Shown here: in pieces, positions 8,581 through 16,688 of the stretch
Layout of the letters: each line of letters starts with the position of its first letter
Numbering within the stretch: the stretch's first letter is position 1
Assembly: GCA_025149125.1 (NCBI GenBank)
Contig: CP102272.1
Span: 1,860,001 to 1,924,000 of the forward strand
Direction: 5' to 3'
DNA from: [Clostridium] asparagiforme DSM 15981
GTDB taxonomy: Bacteria; Bacillota; Clostridia; Lachnospirales; Lachnospiraceae
Length of the DNA stretch: 64,000 nt
The notes under the pieces: model-generated
Database searches by the model: none
Seen by the model: only the letters and a program-made list of their open reading frames with translations
Told to the model about the DNA's origin: nothing
Position numbers and translations under genes: made by a program

Positions 8581-9129
8581 TTGGAATACAGGAAGGCTAA
8601 GACGGAAAATGCCGGGGAAATCTACGGACTGGTGCAGGCTACGATCAAGGCCGTTTACCCGAGATATTATCCCAAGGAGGTGGTGGATTTCTTCTGCCGC
8701 CACCATAACCTGGAACATATTCTGGCGGATATCGGGCGCGGCGACGTGGGCCTTTTAAAAGAGGGAGACCAACTGATCGGCACCGGCAGCCGCGACGGCA
8801 ATCACATCACCCGGGTTTATGTCAATCCGGACTTTCAGGGGAGAGGATACGGCAGCCACATCATTGAGATTCTGGAACGTGAGATCGGACAGGACTACGA
8901 TACGGTCAATCTGGACGCGTCCCTCCCTGCAAGCTGCCTGTATGAACGGCGGGGATACAGGACCGTAAAGCATGAAACCCGGGAAGTGGAAAATCAGGCG
9001 GTTCTGGTCTATGAAATTATGCAGAAACAGCTTGTCCCCGCTGCGCCCGGGGCCGATGTTCAACGCGGCGGAACTGATGGCCAGGCAACCGGTATACCGC
9101 ATGATACCGGAACGCGTGGGGAGGGGTGA
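8581..9129 (+). CDS. GNAT family N-acetyltransferase
   Basis: About 182 residues. I choose the TTG at 8581 because GGAGGT (8568-8573) is placed 7 bases before it; the ATG at 8566 overlaps that Shine-Dalgarno site. The acetyl-CoA signature is clear: ITRVYVNPDFQGRGYGSHIIEILE, then YDTVNLDASLPASCLYERRGY near the C-terminal half. Substrate unknown. The last 30 or so residues (PAAPGADVQRGG onward) are a low-complexity tail beyond the usual GNAT end. The stop overlaps the ribosome-binding region of the next small gene, so the two are cotranscribed. Confidence 0.88.
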   Translation: MEYRKAKTENAGEIYGLVQATIKAVYPRYYPKEVVDFFCRHHNLEHILADIGRGDVGLLKEGDQLIGTGSRDGNHITRVYVNPDFQGRGYGSHIIEILEREIGQDYDTVNLDASLPASCLYERRGYRTVKHETREVENQAVLVYEIMQKQLVPAAPGADVQRGGTDGQATGIPHDTGTRGEG

Positions 9130-9131
9130 AG

Positions 9132-9395
9132 ATGAAAAAATTTGTTCAGATCCTGCTGATGACGCTGGTGGTTGTGGAGTGCTTTCTGTTTTTCGGCGGA
9201 TACGCGGTGTTTGATTTCAGCCGGAGGTATTACACGGCCGGAGCGGCCTGCGCCTTTATCATTTCCCTTATTCTATATGGGTTTCTCGTCCAGGCCGAGA
9301 AGATAGAGGAGCTGGAAAAAAGAATTCAGGAGATTGAAACGGGTGTGGCGCAGAGTGCCGGAACAGGCGATGGACGTTTTGAAAGTCCGGTTTGA
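9132..9395 (+). CDS. Small membrane protein with C-terminal coiled coil
   Basis: 87 residues, ATG 9132 behind GAGGGGTGA. Two transmembrane segments (residues about 5-25 and 35-52) are followed by a charged heptad-like stretch QAEKIEELEKRIQEIE. I do not recognise the family. It directly follows the GNAT gene in the same transcript. No function can be assigned. Confidence 0.65.
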   Translation: MKKFVQILLMTLVVVECFLFFGGYAVFDFSRRYYTAGAACAFIISLILYGFLVQAEKIEELEKRIQEIETGVAQSAGTGDGRFESPV

Positions 9396-9473
9396 CCGGG
9401 CGGTGACCCGGCTGGATTGTTGGGGATCAAGCAGAAGCAGGGCGGAAGCCATACCGGCGGCGCCCTGTGAACC

Positions 9474-10220
9474 TTACCGGTCATTACCGGCGCTCCTGCC
9501 GCGGATTCCCAGAAAGCACACTGCAGCCAGCCCCAGGGCGATCCCGGTCTCGGCCAGAAATACCGGCAGCAGGTTCAGGAAGGCCAGCTGACCGCTGAAA
9601 TGCTCCAACAGCACGGAGATCAGGTTGGCGGCCATGTGAAACAGCCAGGGCGCAAGCAGGGTGCCGAAGCGCTGAAGCAGCCACGCCGCCCCAAGGCCCA
9701 GGAAAAAGGCGTAAACGCCCTGGACCACCGAGCCATGGTACAGGCCGAACAGCAGGGCGGAGAGAAAGACCGCCGTCCGCCAGCCGAACCGGTCCCGGAT
9801 CAGGCAGAAGGCCTGGCCGCGGAAAATCAGCTCCTCAACCGCCGGAATCAGCAGGCAGGTGCAGACCAGCTGGGTGAGAAGGGGCGGTGCGTAGAGGGCC
9901 GGAGCCATATTTTCTGCATAGCCGGGGAACAGATCGGGAAGGCCGGAGAGATTCAACAGGTTGTTCACCGCGACGGAAGCCGCCGCGCCAAACAGCAGAA
10001 TCAGGGCCAGACTGGGGCCCAGTCTCCGGTAATCCGGCCTTGCCTCCTGCCCGTGGCGCCGCCGCTCCCTGCGGTAAAACACATACAGGAGGGGCAGCGA
10101 GAGCAGCGCGGCCAGCCCGGTCAGCAGCAGCGGGCCGAAGGACGCGGGGGCAAAGGGTGCGATCACGTTAAACATTGCCCAGTAAATCACCAGGCTCAGA
10201 AAAATTTTCAGAAGTATCAT
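9474..10220 (-). CDS. CPBP family intramembrane metalloprotease (CAAX/Abi type)
   Basis: About 248 residues with 7-8 hydrophobic segments. The signature motifs are present: EELIFRG (motif 1, EExxxR), FGLYHG (motif 2, FxxxH-like) and LFHMAANL (motif 3). Such membrane proteins cleave prenylated or other membrane substrates, or give self-immunity to peptide bacteriocins. Start ATG 10220 is chosen because GAGGTG lies 6 bases upstream; a GTG at 10229 is inside that site. No bacteriocin gene is visible nearby, so the substrate is open. Confidence 0.88.
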   Translation of the reverse strand: MILLKIFLSLVIYWAMFNVIAPFAPASFGPLLLTGLAALLSLPLLYVFYRRERRRHGQEARPDYRRLGPSLALILLFGAAASVAVNNLLNLSGLPDLFPGYAENMAPALYAPPLLTQLVCTCLLIPAVEELIFRGQAFCLIRDRFGWRTAVFLSALLFGLYHGSVVQGVYAFFLGLGAAWLLQRFGTLLAPWLFHMAANLISVLLEHFSGQLAFLNLLPVFLAETGIALGLAAVCFLGIRGRSAGNDR

Positions 10221-10365
10221 CGGGTTCACCTCATAACTTGACCGCCGGAGCGGTTCGAATTGACACCATTATACAGGAACGCCCGGCATAACGCAAGAAA
10301 ATACCCCAGGCCAGGCGGCATGGGGCCAGAGGATCGGATCAATCGCCGGGAAAGGAGCGCAGCCG

Positions 10366-10545
10366 ATGAAACGGAATAGGTTTAACCTTGTGTGCATTAT
10401 TTTATCAATGATATTGCTTGGGGCCAATATTGCCGCATACTGCGGTTACTGGTACAACGACGGCAATGCCCTGGCGCTGTTGGCCGCGGTGCTTCTGCTG
10501 ATCTCATCGGTTTTCCACTTCCGGGAGAACCGGCGGGGAGAATAG
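10366..10545 (+). CDS. Small two-helix membrane protein
   Basis: 59 residues, ATG behind AAAGGAG. The sequence starts MKRNRFNLVCIILSM and has two hydrophobic helices (about residues 8-27 and 34-51) separated by a Tyr/Asn-rich loop, ending in a basic tail FHFRENRRGE. No family recognised. It stands alone between the CPBP gene and the convergent serpin gene. Confidence 0.6.
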   Translation: MKRNRFNLVCIILSMILLGANIAAYCGYWYNDGNALALLAAVLLLISSVFHFRENRRGE

Positions 10546-10627
10546 TGCCGTATGCCTGCGGCGCAGCCGCAATGCCGCTCAGGACGCAGCGCCGGTCAGA
10601 CCGCGTTGAGTCCGATCATATTGCCGG

Positions 10628-11857
10628 TCAGGCCGCCGGGTGATCGCACACGCCGATCAACAGCCATACGCCGCGGTCCTTGATGCCGAATAAAAACGGC
10701 CGGTTCAGGATCATATCGGCCCGATCCGCCTTCTCCTCGATGGCTGCCGCGGATTCCAGCGCCAGATCGGTAAAAGAAGATGCCTCCACGCCGTCCCGGT
10801 TGACGGAAATATAGCTGTCCTGGGTGATCGCGGAAATCCTGATTTCCCCGTCTTTTGTCATGTTGGAAAAATCTCCCTGCACAAACGGACGGGTTATGCC
10901 GTCGTTTTCCATGGATTCTTTTAAATCCAGACTGCTGGATAGGGTAAATTGAGGGATTTTGAAAACCACCTCCCCGGACATGGATGTTCCGCCCTCCATC
11001 ACTTCCTGCAAACGCTCCGCCGACTCAAAAAAGGAATCCACCAAAACGCCCTCGTCCGGGAGGACGAAGTACATCTGTCCGCTCTCCTTCAGAACCAGGC
11101 TGGCGCGGGTGAACTCCGCGCCTTTGGAAAATCCCCAGCTGCCGTACGTCCTGTTCAGAAACAGGGCCTCTGCAGTTTCACCGCCGGTCAGATAGAAGGG
11201 TTCCGGCGTCTTTGACAGGTAGAGGCGGTCCCGCCACTCGTCCCGGAAATACAGCGTATTCAGGATACGAAGCAGATCATCCTCCTGGACGCGGATATCC
11301 GGCCGTATGGTTTTGCCCGTCTGTTGTTGTACCCATTCGTTCATTTTTTCCGCGGCTGCGTCACTGCCAAAATCTACGGAATACACGGAGGCCCCGTATT
11401 GTTTGGAGGCCTCCTTTTTGAATCCATGTTTCAGGCGGACGCTCTGATCGTGCCAGAGCGAGGTGCAGATGGTCAGTCTGGAATGTTCGCCTTCGGAATG
11501 GAGCATCCGGTACAGGCTGGCGGCCTGCTCCGACGGTTTCTCACCGTCCTGCACGGCCAGATAGGCGTCCAGCTCCCCGGCGGTTTGCCCCGACGCGCCG
11601 GAGGCGGTCAGGGAGAGCGCATGATAAAAGCTGACCGGCGAGTAGACCAGATTTTCGCCCCGGCTGCGCAGGAGGCCGCAGGCTGTCCGGTAGGCAAAGC
11701 CGTTAATCGTTTCCGTGGAAAGGGGAGCCGTGTCCGCCTGCGGCTGCCGCCGGGTTCCCAAGACCGTGAGCGCGCCAAGGGACAGGGCGATTGCCGCCAG
11801 GATAGCGGTCTGTTTCCCGTTTTTCTTTCTGCTTCTTCGAGTCCTGCGAGTTCTCAT
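10628..11857 (-). CDS. Secreted/anchored serpin (serine protease inhibitor)
   Basis: 409 residues, ATG behind AGGAGG. A basic N-terminus and one hydrophobic segment (about 18-35) suggest export with membrane anchoring. The body has serpin landmarks: NLVYSPVSFYHALSL, INTLYFRDEW, and the signature near the end MILNRPFLFGI. The hinge NRDGVEASSFT fits the inhibitory consensus (small residues at P12-P9). The reactive loop is about 6 residues longer than in alpha-1-antitrypsin, giving small residues (SAAA) or Lys as possible P1, depending on the end from which one counts. Gut Firmicute serpins block elastase- and subtilisin-like proteases; the target here is inferred. A second serpin lies at 46014. 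Confidence 0.93.
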   Translation of the reverse strand: MRTRRTRRSRKKNGKQTAILAAIALSLGALTVLGTRRQPQADTAPLSTETINGFAYRTACGLLRSRGENLVYSPVSFYHALSLTASGASGQTAGELDAYLAVQDGEKPSEQAASLYRMLHSEGEHSRLTICTSLWHDQSVRLKHGFKKEASKQYGASVYSVDFGSDAAAEKMNEWVQQQTGKTIRPDIRVQEDDLLRILNTLYFRDEWRDRLYLSKTPEPFYLTGGETAEALFLNRTYGSWGFSKGAEFTRASLVLKESGQMYFVLPDEGVLVDSFFESAERLQEVMEGGTSMSGEVVFKIPQFTLSSSLDLKESMENDGITRPFVQGDFSNMTKDGEIRISAITQDSYISVNRDGVEASSFTDLALESAAAIEEKADRADMILNRPFLFGIKDRGVWLLIGVCDHPAA

Positions 11858-11917
11858 GGTACCTCCTGTGTGTTTTCCGGTCCGTAATGCCCCTGTATCC
11901 CCCGCGACCGCCGTGTC

Positions 11918-13927
11918 CTATCCCCGGTAACGGTTCAGACAGGCGAAGATTTCCTGTTCTCTGGGCATGCAAAGGCCCATTGCGGCGTAGGAGGAATCGC
12001 TGATGGCAGGGAGGCCGCCACGGTTGATCTCGCTTGTGAGAAGCCTAACGATTTCCGTTACGCTGTAGCGGGGGAAGAGCTGTTTTTCCAGGCAGTAGCG
12101 CACCATCTGGGCCAGGGCCGCGGTCTGCTCGCCGTGAATCAGCTGTTCCACAAATCGCAGGTCCACCTGCTCCTTGCCCACCTGAAGGGAGTCCTTGCCG
12201 TAGGTCTTGGTCTTGATCCGTTCGTCGCGCCCGCGCCCGCTGCGGTCGCCGCCACGCCCATAGCTGTCGCGTCCGCCGTCGCTGTCACTGTCGCGCCCAC
12301 CGCGTCCATAGCCGCCACGCCCGCCGTTACCATAGCCGCCACGCCCGCCGTCGCCATGACCACCGCGTCCGCCGTCGCCATAGCCGCCACGCCCGCCGTC
12401 GCCATGACCGCCGCGTCCGCCGCTGCCATACCCGCCGCGTCCATTTCCACCGAATCCTTCATCCTCATCCCCGTCCGCAGCCACATACCCGCCGCGGCTC
12501 TCCGCCGACTGCCGTCCGGCGCTGCTGGCCATACTCTTTCCTGCCGCCACGGCCAGCTTCCGCCCGGGCGCGGGCAGCGAGAAGCCGGGGGCCGCCTTGG
12601 TGGGATCCTCCCCGTATTCCGCGCAGGCCTTTTTTGTCTTTTCCGTGATATCCAGGGGCACGTAGCAGTCCATCTGGATAATGGTATCCGCGATATAAAA
12701 GTAAGCTCCGGAGCTGCCCGCCACCAGCACCGTGGAGATCCCGGCCTTCACGAACAGATCCCTGGCCCGCTCGATAAAGGGGGTGATGGGCTCCTTGTCC
12801 CGGCTGATGATGTGCTGCATCAGCTCGTCCCGCAGCATGAAGTTGGTGGCCGAGGTATCCTCGTCGATCAAAAACACCCGGCTTCCGGCCTCCCAGCCCT
12901 CGACGACCCCGGCCGCCTGGGAGGTGCTGCCGCTGGCGTCCGGCGTGGAGAAGCGGCGGGTATCCTTTTTATTGGGCAGGTCGTTGATGAACAGGGAAAT
13001 GTCCACGTTGTTGATGCTGCGCCCGTCCTCGGCCCGCAGTTTGAGGGCCGTATCGTCCGTGATCACATACTCCCTGCCGTCCCCGGCCACATGATTGTAG
13101 ACACCCAGCTCCAGAGCCTTGAGCAGCGTGGATTTTCCGTGGTAACCGCCGCCCACGATCAGCGTGATTCCCTCCTTGATCCCCATTCCGGTGATCCGTC
13201 CCCTGTGGGGCAGCTCCATCTCCACCCGCAGGCTCTCCGGCGAGGAAAACGCTACCCCGCCCTTCATGGGGCGGCTGGAAACGCCGCTCTCCCGGGGCAG
13301 CACCGCGCCGTCCGCCACAAAGGCGACCAGACTCCGGCGCTTAAGCTCCTCCCGGATGAACTGCTGGTCCTCCGCCAGCTCCGCCACCGCCTTTACCTCC
13401 TTCGGATTCCGGCTGGCGTGGAAAAATACGCTCTTTACGCAGCGGGGCAGGAATTCAAAGAGGATTTTGATCAGCTCCCCGGAGTTGATGGTCCGCCCGA
13501 AGGCCGGGAAGCCCACCTCAAAACGGGCGGTGATGCCCGCCTTTGTGATCTCGCATGCCGTCCGGGAGAGAATCTCCGGTCCGGGACTGCTGATGGCGAT
13601 CAGGCCGCTCTTGCCCGACCCCTTGGCCTTGAAGTTGAACTGGGCGATCTCCCGCCCGAACTGCCGTACCAGATAATCCTCCAGCGCCGTTTTCTTCCAG
13701 GGCGTGTCAAAATAAGCCCCGGGGTAACCGGCCCTGGCGTGGGGCACCGTGATGCTCACCTTGGAGGGGGAGGCGAAGGGGTCCCCCTGTACGTGGTCGA
13801 TGGACAGGGTATAGCTCTCAAACGCGTAAATCCCCTGGGCCGATTTATAAGCCGGATAGCTTTTCCGGTCGATGGATTCCAGTAAACGCCGTAAATCTGC
13901 TGACTGCTTCATGTTTTCACCGCGCAA
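11918..13927 (-). CDS. Predicted ABC-class ATPase (PF09818 type) with RGG-repeat insert
   Basis: 669 residues. The start is TTG at 13927, seven bases after AAGGAG; the ATG five codons later lacks a good site. The Walker A-like loop is VGGGYHGKSTLL (about residue 258), a signature-like stretch is SGSTSQAAG, and Walker B is RVFLIDEDTSATNFM (about 355). This single-domain ATPase family is widespread but functionally uncharacterised. Residues about 490-565 are an insert of RGGYGDGG/RGGHGDGG repeats (at least seven), like the RGG boxes of RNA-binding proteins, just before the conserved C-terminal domain (QVDLRFVEQLIHGEQTAAL). The RGG insert suggests nucleic-acid contact; that is inference. Confidence 0.85.
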   Translation of the reverse strand: MRGENMKQSADLRRLLESIDRKSYPAYKSAQGIYAFESYTLSIDHVQGDPFASPSKVSITVPHARAGYPGAYFDTPWKKTALEDYLVRQFGREIAQFNFKAKGSGKSGLIAISSPGPEILSRTACEITKAGITARFEVGFPAFGRTINSGELIKILFEFLPRCVKSVFFHASRNPKEVKAVAELAEDQQFIREELKRRSLVAFVADGAVLPRESGVSSRPMKGGVAFSSPESLRVEMELPHRGRITGMGIKEGITLIVGGGYHGKSTLLKALELGVYNHVAGDGREYVITDDTALKLRAEDGRSINNVDISLFINDLPNKKDTRRFSTPDASGSTSQAAGVVEGWEAGSRVFLIDEDTSATNFMLRDELMQHIISRDKEPITPFIERARDLFVKAGISTVLVAGSSGAYFYIADTIIQMDCYVPLDITEKTKKACAEYGEDPTKAAPGFSLPAPGRKLAVAAGKSMASSAGRQSAESRGGYVAADGDEDEGFGGNGRGGYGSGGRGGHGDGGRGGYGDGGRGGHGDGGRGGYGNGGRGGYGRGGRDSDSDGGRDSYGRGGDRSGRGRDERIKTKTYGKDSLQVGKEQVDLRFVEQLIHGEQTAALAQMVRYCLEKQLFPRYSVTEIVRLLTSEINRGGLPAISDSSYAAMGLCMPREQEIFACLNRYRG

Positions 13928-13957
13928 ATGCGCTCTCCTTTTCTTGAAATAATGTAT

Positions 13958-14082
13958 CTGTTCAGTACCTTCGCAGATACGAGCAAAAATCCATTTAAAA
14001 TCGACTTCGTCGATGGGATTTTTGCCTGCAAGCTTAGATTTTCGTACGGTCAGCGCAGCAAGTGCGCAGACCTACTGAACAG
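13958..14082. repeat. Long imperfect palindrome, possible interspersed element
   Basis: Outer arms CTGTTCAGTA (13958-13967) and TACTGAACAG (14073-14082) are exact inverted repeats; within them GCAAAAATCCAT (13983-13994) pairs with ATGGGATTTTTGC (14013-14025) around a TCGAC/GTCGA tip. The whole stretch of about 125 bases between two divergent genes can fold into one cruciform. It has no gene and looks like a BOX- or MITE-like element. Confidence 0.6.
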
Positions 14083-14177
14083 TTGCGAAATAATATCTAA
14101 TTTTAAAGCAGAAAAATACACAATGCAAGCATTTTCAGCTTTCTGAAAATTCTCTTCCCAATTTTCTGCCATTCCTT

Positions 14178-14200
14178 TATAATAGTGACACATAGATGTC
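14178..14200 (+). promoter_or_regulatory. -10 box plus WYL operator, copy 1
   Basis: TATAAT (14178-14183) is followed at once by the inverted repeat TGACA-CATAGA-TGTC. The same block recurs at 15709. TGACA/TGTCA half-sites are typical for HTH-WYL regulators, and the wyl gene lies just downstream. Confidence 0.75.
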
Positions 14201-14267
14201 ATGTTAATTGTGGCATGATAAACATGGAAATGGAAAACCACACCCAGACATGGCAGGAGGAACAACA

Positions 14268-14822
14268 ATGGAATGGAATCGATTATACGGAAAGGACCGC
14301 AAGCCCACCCTGGAGGAGGCCGGGACCTTTGCGGGCGGACTGCTCTCCGAAGACTTCATGGGCTTTATGGCAGAGAACTGCCCGGCGGCCCCAAAGCTGG
14401 AGTACAGCGGCTGTACCATGCAGCCGGGCTGGAATATCAAATTCAAGAAAAACGGCAAAAATGTGTGCACCCTTTATCCATTGGACGGGTATTTTATCTG
14501 CATGATCCTCATCGGCGGCGACGCCATGGCGGAGATGGAAGCGCGGCTGGGGGATTTCACCCCTTATATTCAGGGAAAATTCCGCGACACCAGAATTTTC
14601 CAGGGGAGCCGCTGGCTGTACCTGGAGATACGGGATCAGGCGGTGGAGCGGGACCTGGAGGAGCTGGTATTCCTCAAGCTGCGCTCCATGGGCCTGACGC
14701 CCGGTCCGACCCCGGAAAAAGGAAAGAGAACGACACGGGAAAAAGGAAAGGGAACGACACGGGAAAAAGGAAAGGGAACGGCCGCGCGCGGGAAAGGAAA
14801 ACGGAACGAGGATGAAAATTGA
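14268..14822 (+). CDS. DUF3788 family protein with basic repeat tail
   Basis: 184 residues, ATG 14268 with GGAGG upstream. The first 145 residues match the DUF3788 pattern (MEWNRLYGKDRKPTLEE, KLEYSGCTMQPGWNIKFKK, LYPLDGYFICMILIG, ending in a short helix), small cytosolic proteins often controlled by and co-encoded with WYL regulators. The C-terminal 35 residues are unusual: REKGKGTT repeats coded by a 24-bp tandem DNA repeat, strongly basic, possibly nucleic-acid-binding or merely slippage-derived. It overlaps the wyl start by 11 bases, so translation is coupled. Confidence 0.85.
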   Translation: MEWNRLYGKDRKPTLEEAGTFAGGLLSEDFMGFMAENCPAAPKLEYSGCTMQPGWNIKFKKNGKNVCTLYPLDGYFICMILIGGDAMAEMEARLGDFTPYIQGKFRDTRIFQGSRWLYLEIRDQAVERDLEELVFLKLRSMGLTPGPTPEKGKRTTREKGKGTTREKGKGTAARGKGKRNEDEN

Positions 14823-15726
14823 CCGGTTGATCGGCATCTTATCCATCCTGCTTCAGCAGGAAAAAGTCACAGCCCCCTATCTGGCGGAGAAATTCGAGGT
14901 CTCCCGCCGGACCATTATCCGGGACGTGGAGGCCCTGTGCAAGGCGGGAATCCCCATCGTGACAGCCCAGGGGCGTGAGGGAGGCATTTCCATCATGGAC
15001 GGCTACCGGGTGGACCGGACGCTGCTCACTTCAAGGGAAATGCAGTCCATTCTCACCGGCCTCAAAAGCCTGGACAGCGTGTCCGGCAGCAACAAATACC
15101 AGCAGCTCATGGACAAGCTCTCGGTTAAGCAGGGCCTGATTCTGGCGGCGGACAGCCATATTGCCATCGACTTATCGTCCTTCTACAAGGAAGCCCTGGC
15201 GCCCAAGATCGAGCTCATTTTGTCGGCTGCGGAGGAGCGCCGTCTGATCGGGTTTGACTACGTTTCGCCCCGGGGAGAGGGGCGGCGGAAAATTGAGCCT
15301 TATGTGCTCATTTTCCAGTGGTCCTCCTGGTACGTGTGGGGATATTGCCTGGAACGGCAGGATTACCGCCTGTTCAAGCTGCACCGCATGACCCGGCTCT
15401 GCGAGACCGGGGAGACATTTTCGCCCCGGGATTACCCGCCCTACGATCCCAGCCCCGAAAAGGTATTTCCCGCGGCCCTCCAGGCCACGGCCCTGTTTGA
15501 GCCGTCCATGAAATGGCGGCTGATGGAGGAGTACGGTCCGGAGAGTTTTGAGGAGACGGAGGATGGGCGGCTGCTGTTCACCTGCGGATTTACGGACGTG
15601 GAATCGCTGTTTGGCTGGCTCCTCAGCTTCGGTCCCACGGTGGAACTGCTGGAGCCGGAGAAGCTGCGCCCGCGTTTTCGGGAGCTGGTGTCGGATATCA
15701 TAAAAAAATATAATGGTGACGTATAG
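14812..15726 (+). CDS. HTH-WYL (YafY-type) transcriptional regulator
   Basis: 304 residues. N-terminal HTH_11 domain (IDRLIGILSILLQQEKVTAPYLAEKF with RRTIIRDVEAL recognition helix), middle WYL domain (RLIGFDYVSPRGEGRRKIEPYVLIFQWSSWYVWGYC), and C-terminal WCX extension. WYL domains bind single-stranded nucleic acid or small ligands. Two identical operator-type blocks, one upstream of its operon (14178) and one overlapping its own stop codon (15709), imply autoregulation and control of the downstream effector-binding protein gene. Repressor versus activator cannot be told. Confidence 0.92.
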   Translation: MKIDRLIGILSILLQQEKVTAPYLAEKFEVSRRTIIRDVEALCKAGIPIVTAQGREGGISIMDGYRVDRTLLTSREMQSILTGLKSLDSVSGSNKYQQLMDKLSVKQGLILAADSHIAIDLSSFYKEALAPKIELILSAAEERRLIGFDYVSPRGEGRRKIEPYVLIFQWSSWYVWGYCLERQDYRLFKLHRMTRLCETGETFSPRDYPPYDPSPEKVFPAALQATALFEPSMKWRLMEEYGPESFEETEDGRLLFTCGFTDVESLFGWLLSFGPTVELLEPEKLRPRFRELVSDIIKKYNGDV

Positions 15727-15731
15727 ATGTC
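15709..15731 (+). promoter_or_regulatory. -10 box plus WYL operator, copy 2
   Basis: TATAAT (15709-15714), one base, then GTGACGTATAGATGTC: 14 of 16 bases identical to the site at 14185-14200 and with the same spacing from TATAAT. It overlaps the end of the wyl gene and would drive the gene at 15788. Confidence 0.75.
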
Positions 15732-15787
15732 CTGTTTAGGGTGGTAGAATGGTAGTATCCAAAACGAAAGGGATCAAGGTGACAAAG

Positions 15788-16243
15788 ATGGAATATGAGA
15801 TTTTAGATATGAATGAGAAAATAATCGCAGGTCTGTGCGCGCGCACCAACAACAGCGCGTCGGACATGTCCCAGGTGATCGGTGGGCTGTGGACAAGGCT
15901 TTACGGCGAGGGACTTCACCTCTCCATGCCCAACAAAGCAAACGACAAGTCCGTGGGGCTTTACAGCGACTACGCCTCCGACGCCAGCGGGGATTACGAT
16001 ATCACCGTAGGTTTTGAGGTGACCACCGATGATCGGCTCCCGGAGGGACTGACGGTAAAGCGTATCCCGGCGGGCCGCTACGCTAAATTTATAGTCAAAG
16101 GCGATATGCACCAGGCGGTTTCCGACTTCTGGCAGGCCCTCTGGACCATGGATCTGGACCGCGCCTACACCGGGGATTATGAGGAATACCAGAACAGCGA
16201 CATGGAGCAGGCGGAGATCCACATGTATATCGCTTTGCGGTAG
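15788..16243 (+). CDS. GyrI-like / AraC effector-binding-domain protein
   Basis: About 151 residues from ATG 15788, preceded by AAGGTG; an in-frame ATG at 15749 is possible but sits over poorer spacing. It matches the stand-alone effector-binding fold (starts EYEILDMNEKIIAGL, ends EQAEIHMYIAL) with the central Glu and aromatic residues (YDITVGFEV, VKRIPAGRYAKF) typical of the Cass2/GyrI-like drug-binding domain. No DNA-binding domain. Expected to bind an amphipathic small molecule. It is likely part of the WYL regulon because an operator copy lies right upstream. Confidence 0.85.
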   Translation: MEYEILDMNEKIIAGLCARTNNSASDMSQVIGGLWTRLYGEGLHLSMPNKANDKSVGLYSDYASDASGDYDITVGFEVTTDDRLPEGLTVKRIPAGRYAKFIVKGDMHQAVSDFWQALWTMDLDRAYTGDYEEYQNSDMEQAEIHMYIALR

Positions 16244-16304
16244 GGGCGGGGAACAAACCGCTCCGCGGCAATCGCATAACACAAAATAAAAGGAGGCGTA
16301 CCAA

Positions 16305-16688
16305 ATGGCATCCACCCGGGAATACATGGAATTTGTGGCGGGCCAGCTGAGCGGCGCGGGGGCGATCACCTACCGCAAGCTGTTCGGCGAATACGGCCTG
16401 TACTGCGACGGGAAATTTTTTGGCACGGTTGAGGGAAATCAGCTTTACTTAAAAGTCACAGAGGCGGGCAGACGGCTGCTGCCGGACGCTGAGATCGCCT
16501 CTCCCCACGAGGGATCAAACCTCCTGACGGTAGAGGAGGTGGAGGACCGGGAGTTTCTGGCAAAGCTGGTCCGCGCGACCTGCGGGGAGCTGCCCGCCCC
16601 CAAACCGAAAAAGCCCAAAGCTTCCAAACCGAAAAAGGCAGAGAAGGAGCCGAACCACAAAGGAGAAGATCTATGGAAAAAAACATGA
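16305..16688 (+). CDS. TfoX N-terminal domain protein
   Basis: 127 residues, ATG behind AAAGGAG. Residues 1-95 match the TfoX/Sxy N-terminal domain (RKLFGEYGLYCDGKFFGTVEGNQLYLK). The C-terminal 30 residues are a Lys/Pro-rich tail (PKPKKPKASKPKK). Full-length TfoX controls competence in Proteobacteria; single-domain forms like this in Firmicutes have no established role. It overlaps the next gene by 16 bases, so they form an operon. Confidence 0.85.
   Translation: MASTREYMEFVAGQLSGAGAITYRKLFGEYGLYCDGKFFGTVEGNQLYLKVTEAGRRLLPDAEIASPHEGSNLLTVEEVEDREFLAKLVRATCGELPAPKPKKPKASKPKKAEKEPNHKGEDLWKKT

Noticed and set aside
12134-13885. A 583-codon open frame on the plus strand opposite the ABC-class ATPase.
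   Set aside because: No ribosome-binding site, no recognisable domain; it mirrors the codon bias of the real gene on the minus strand.
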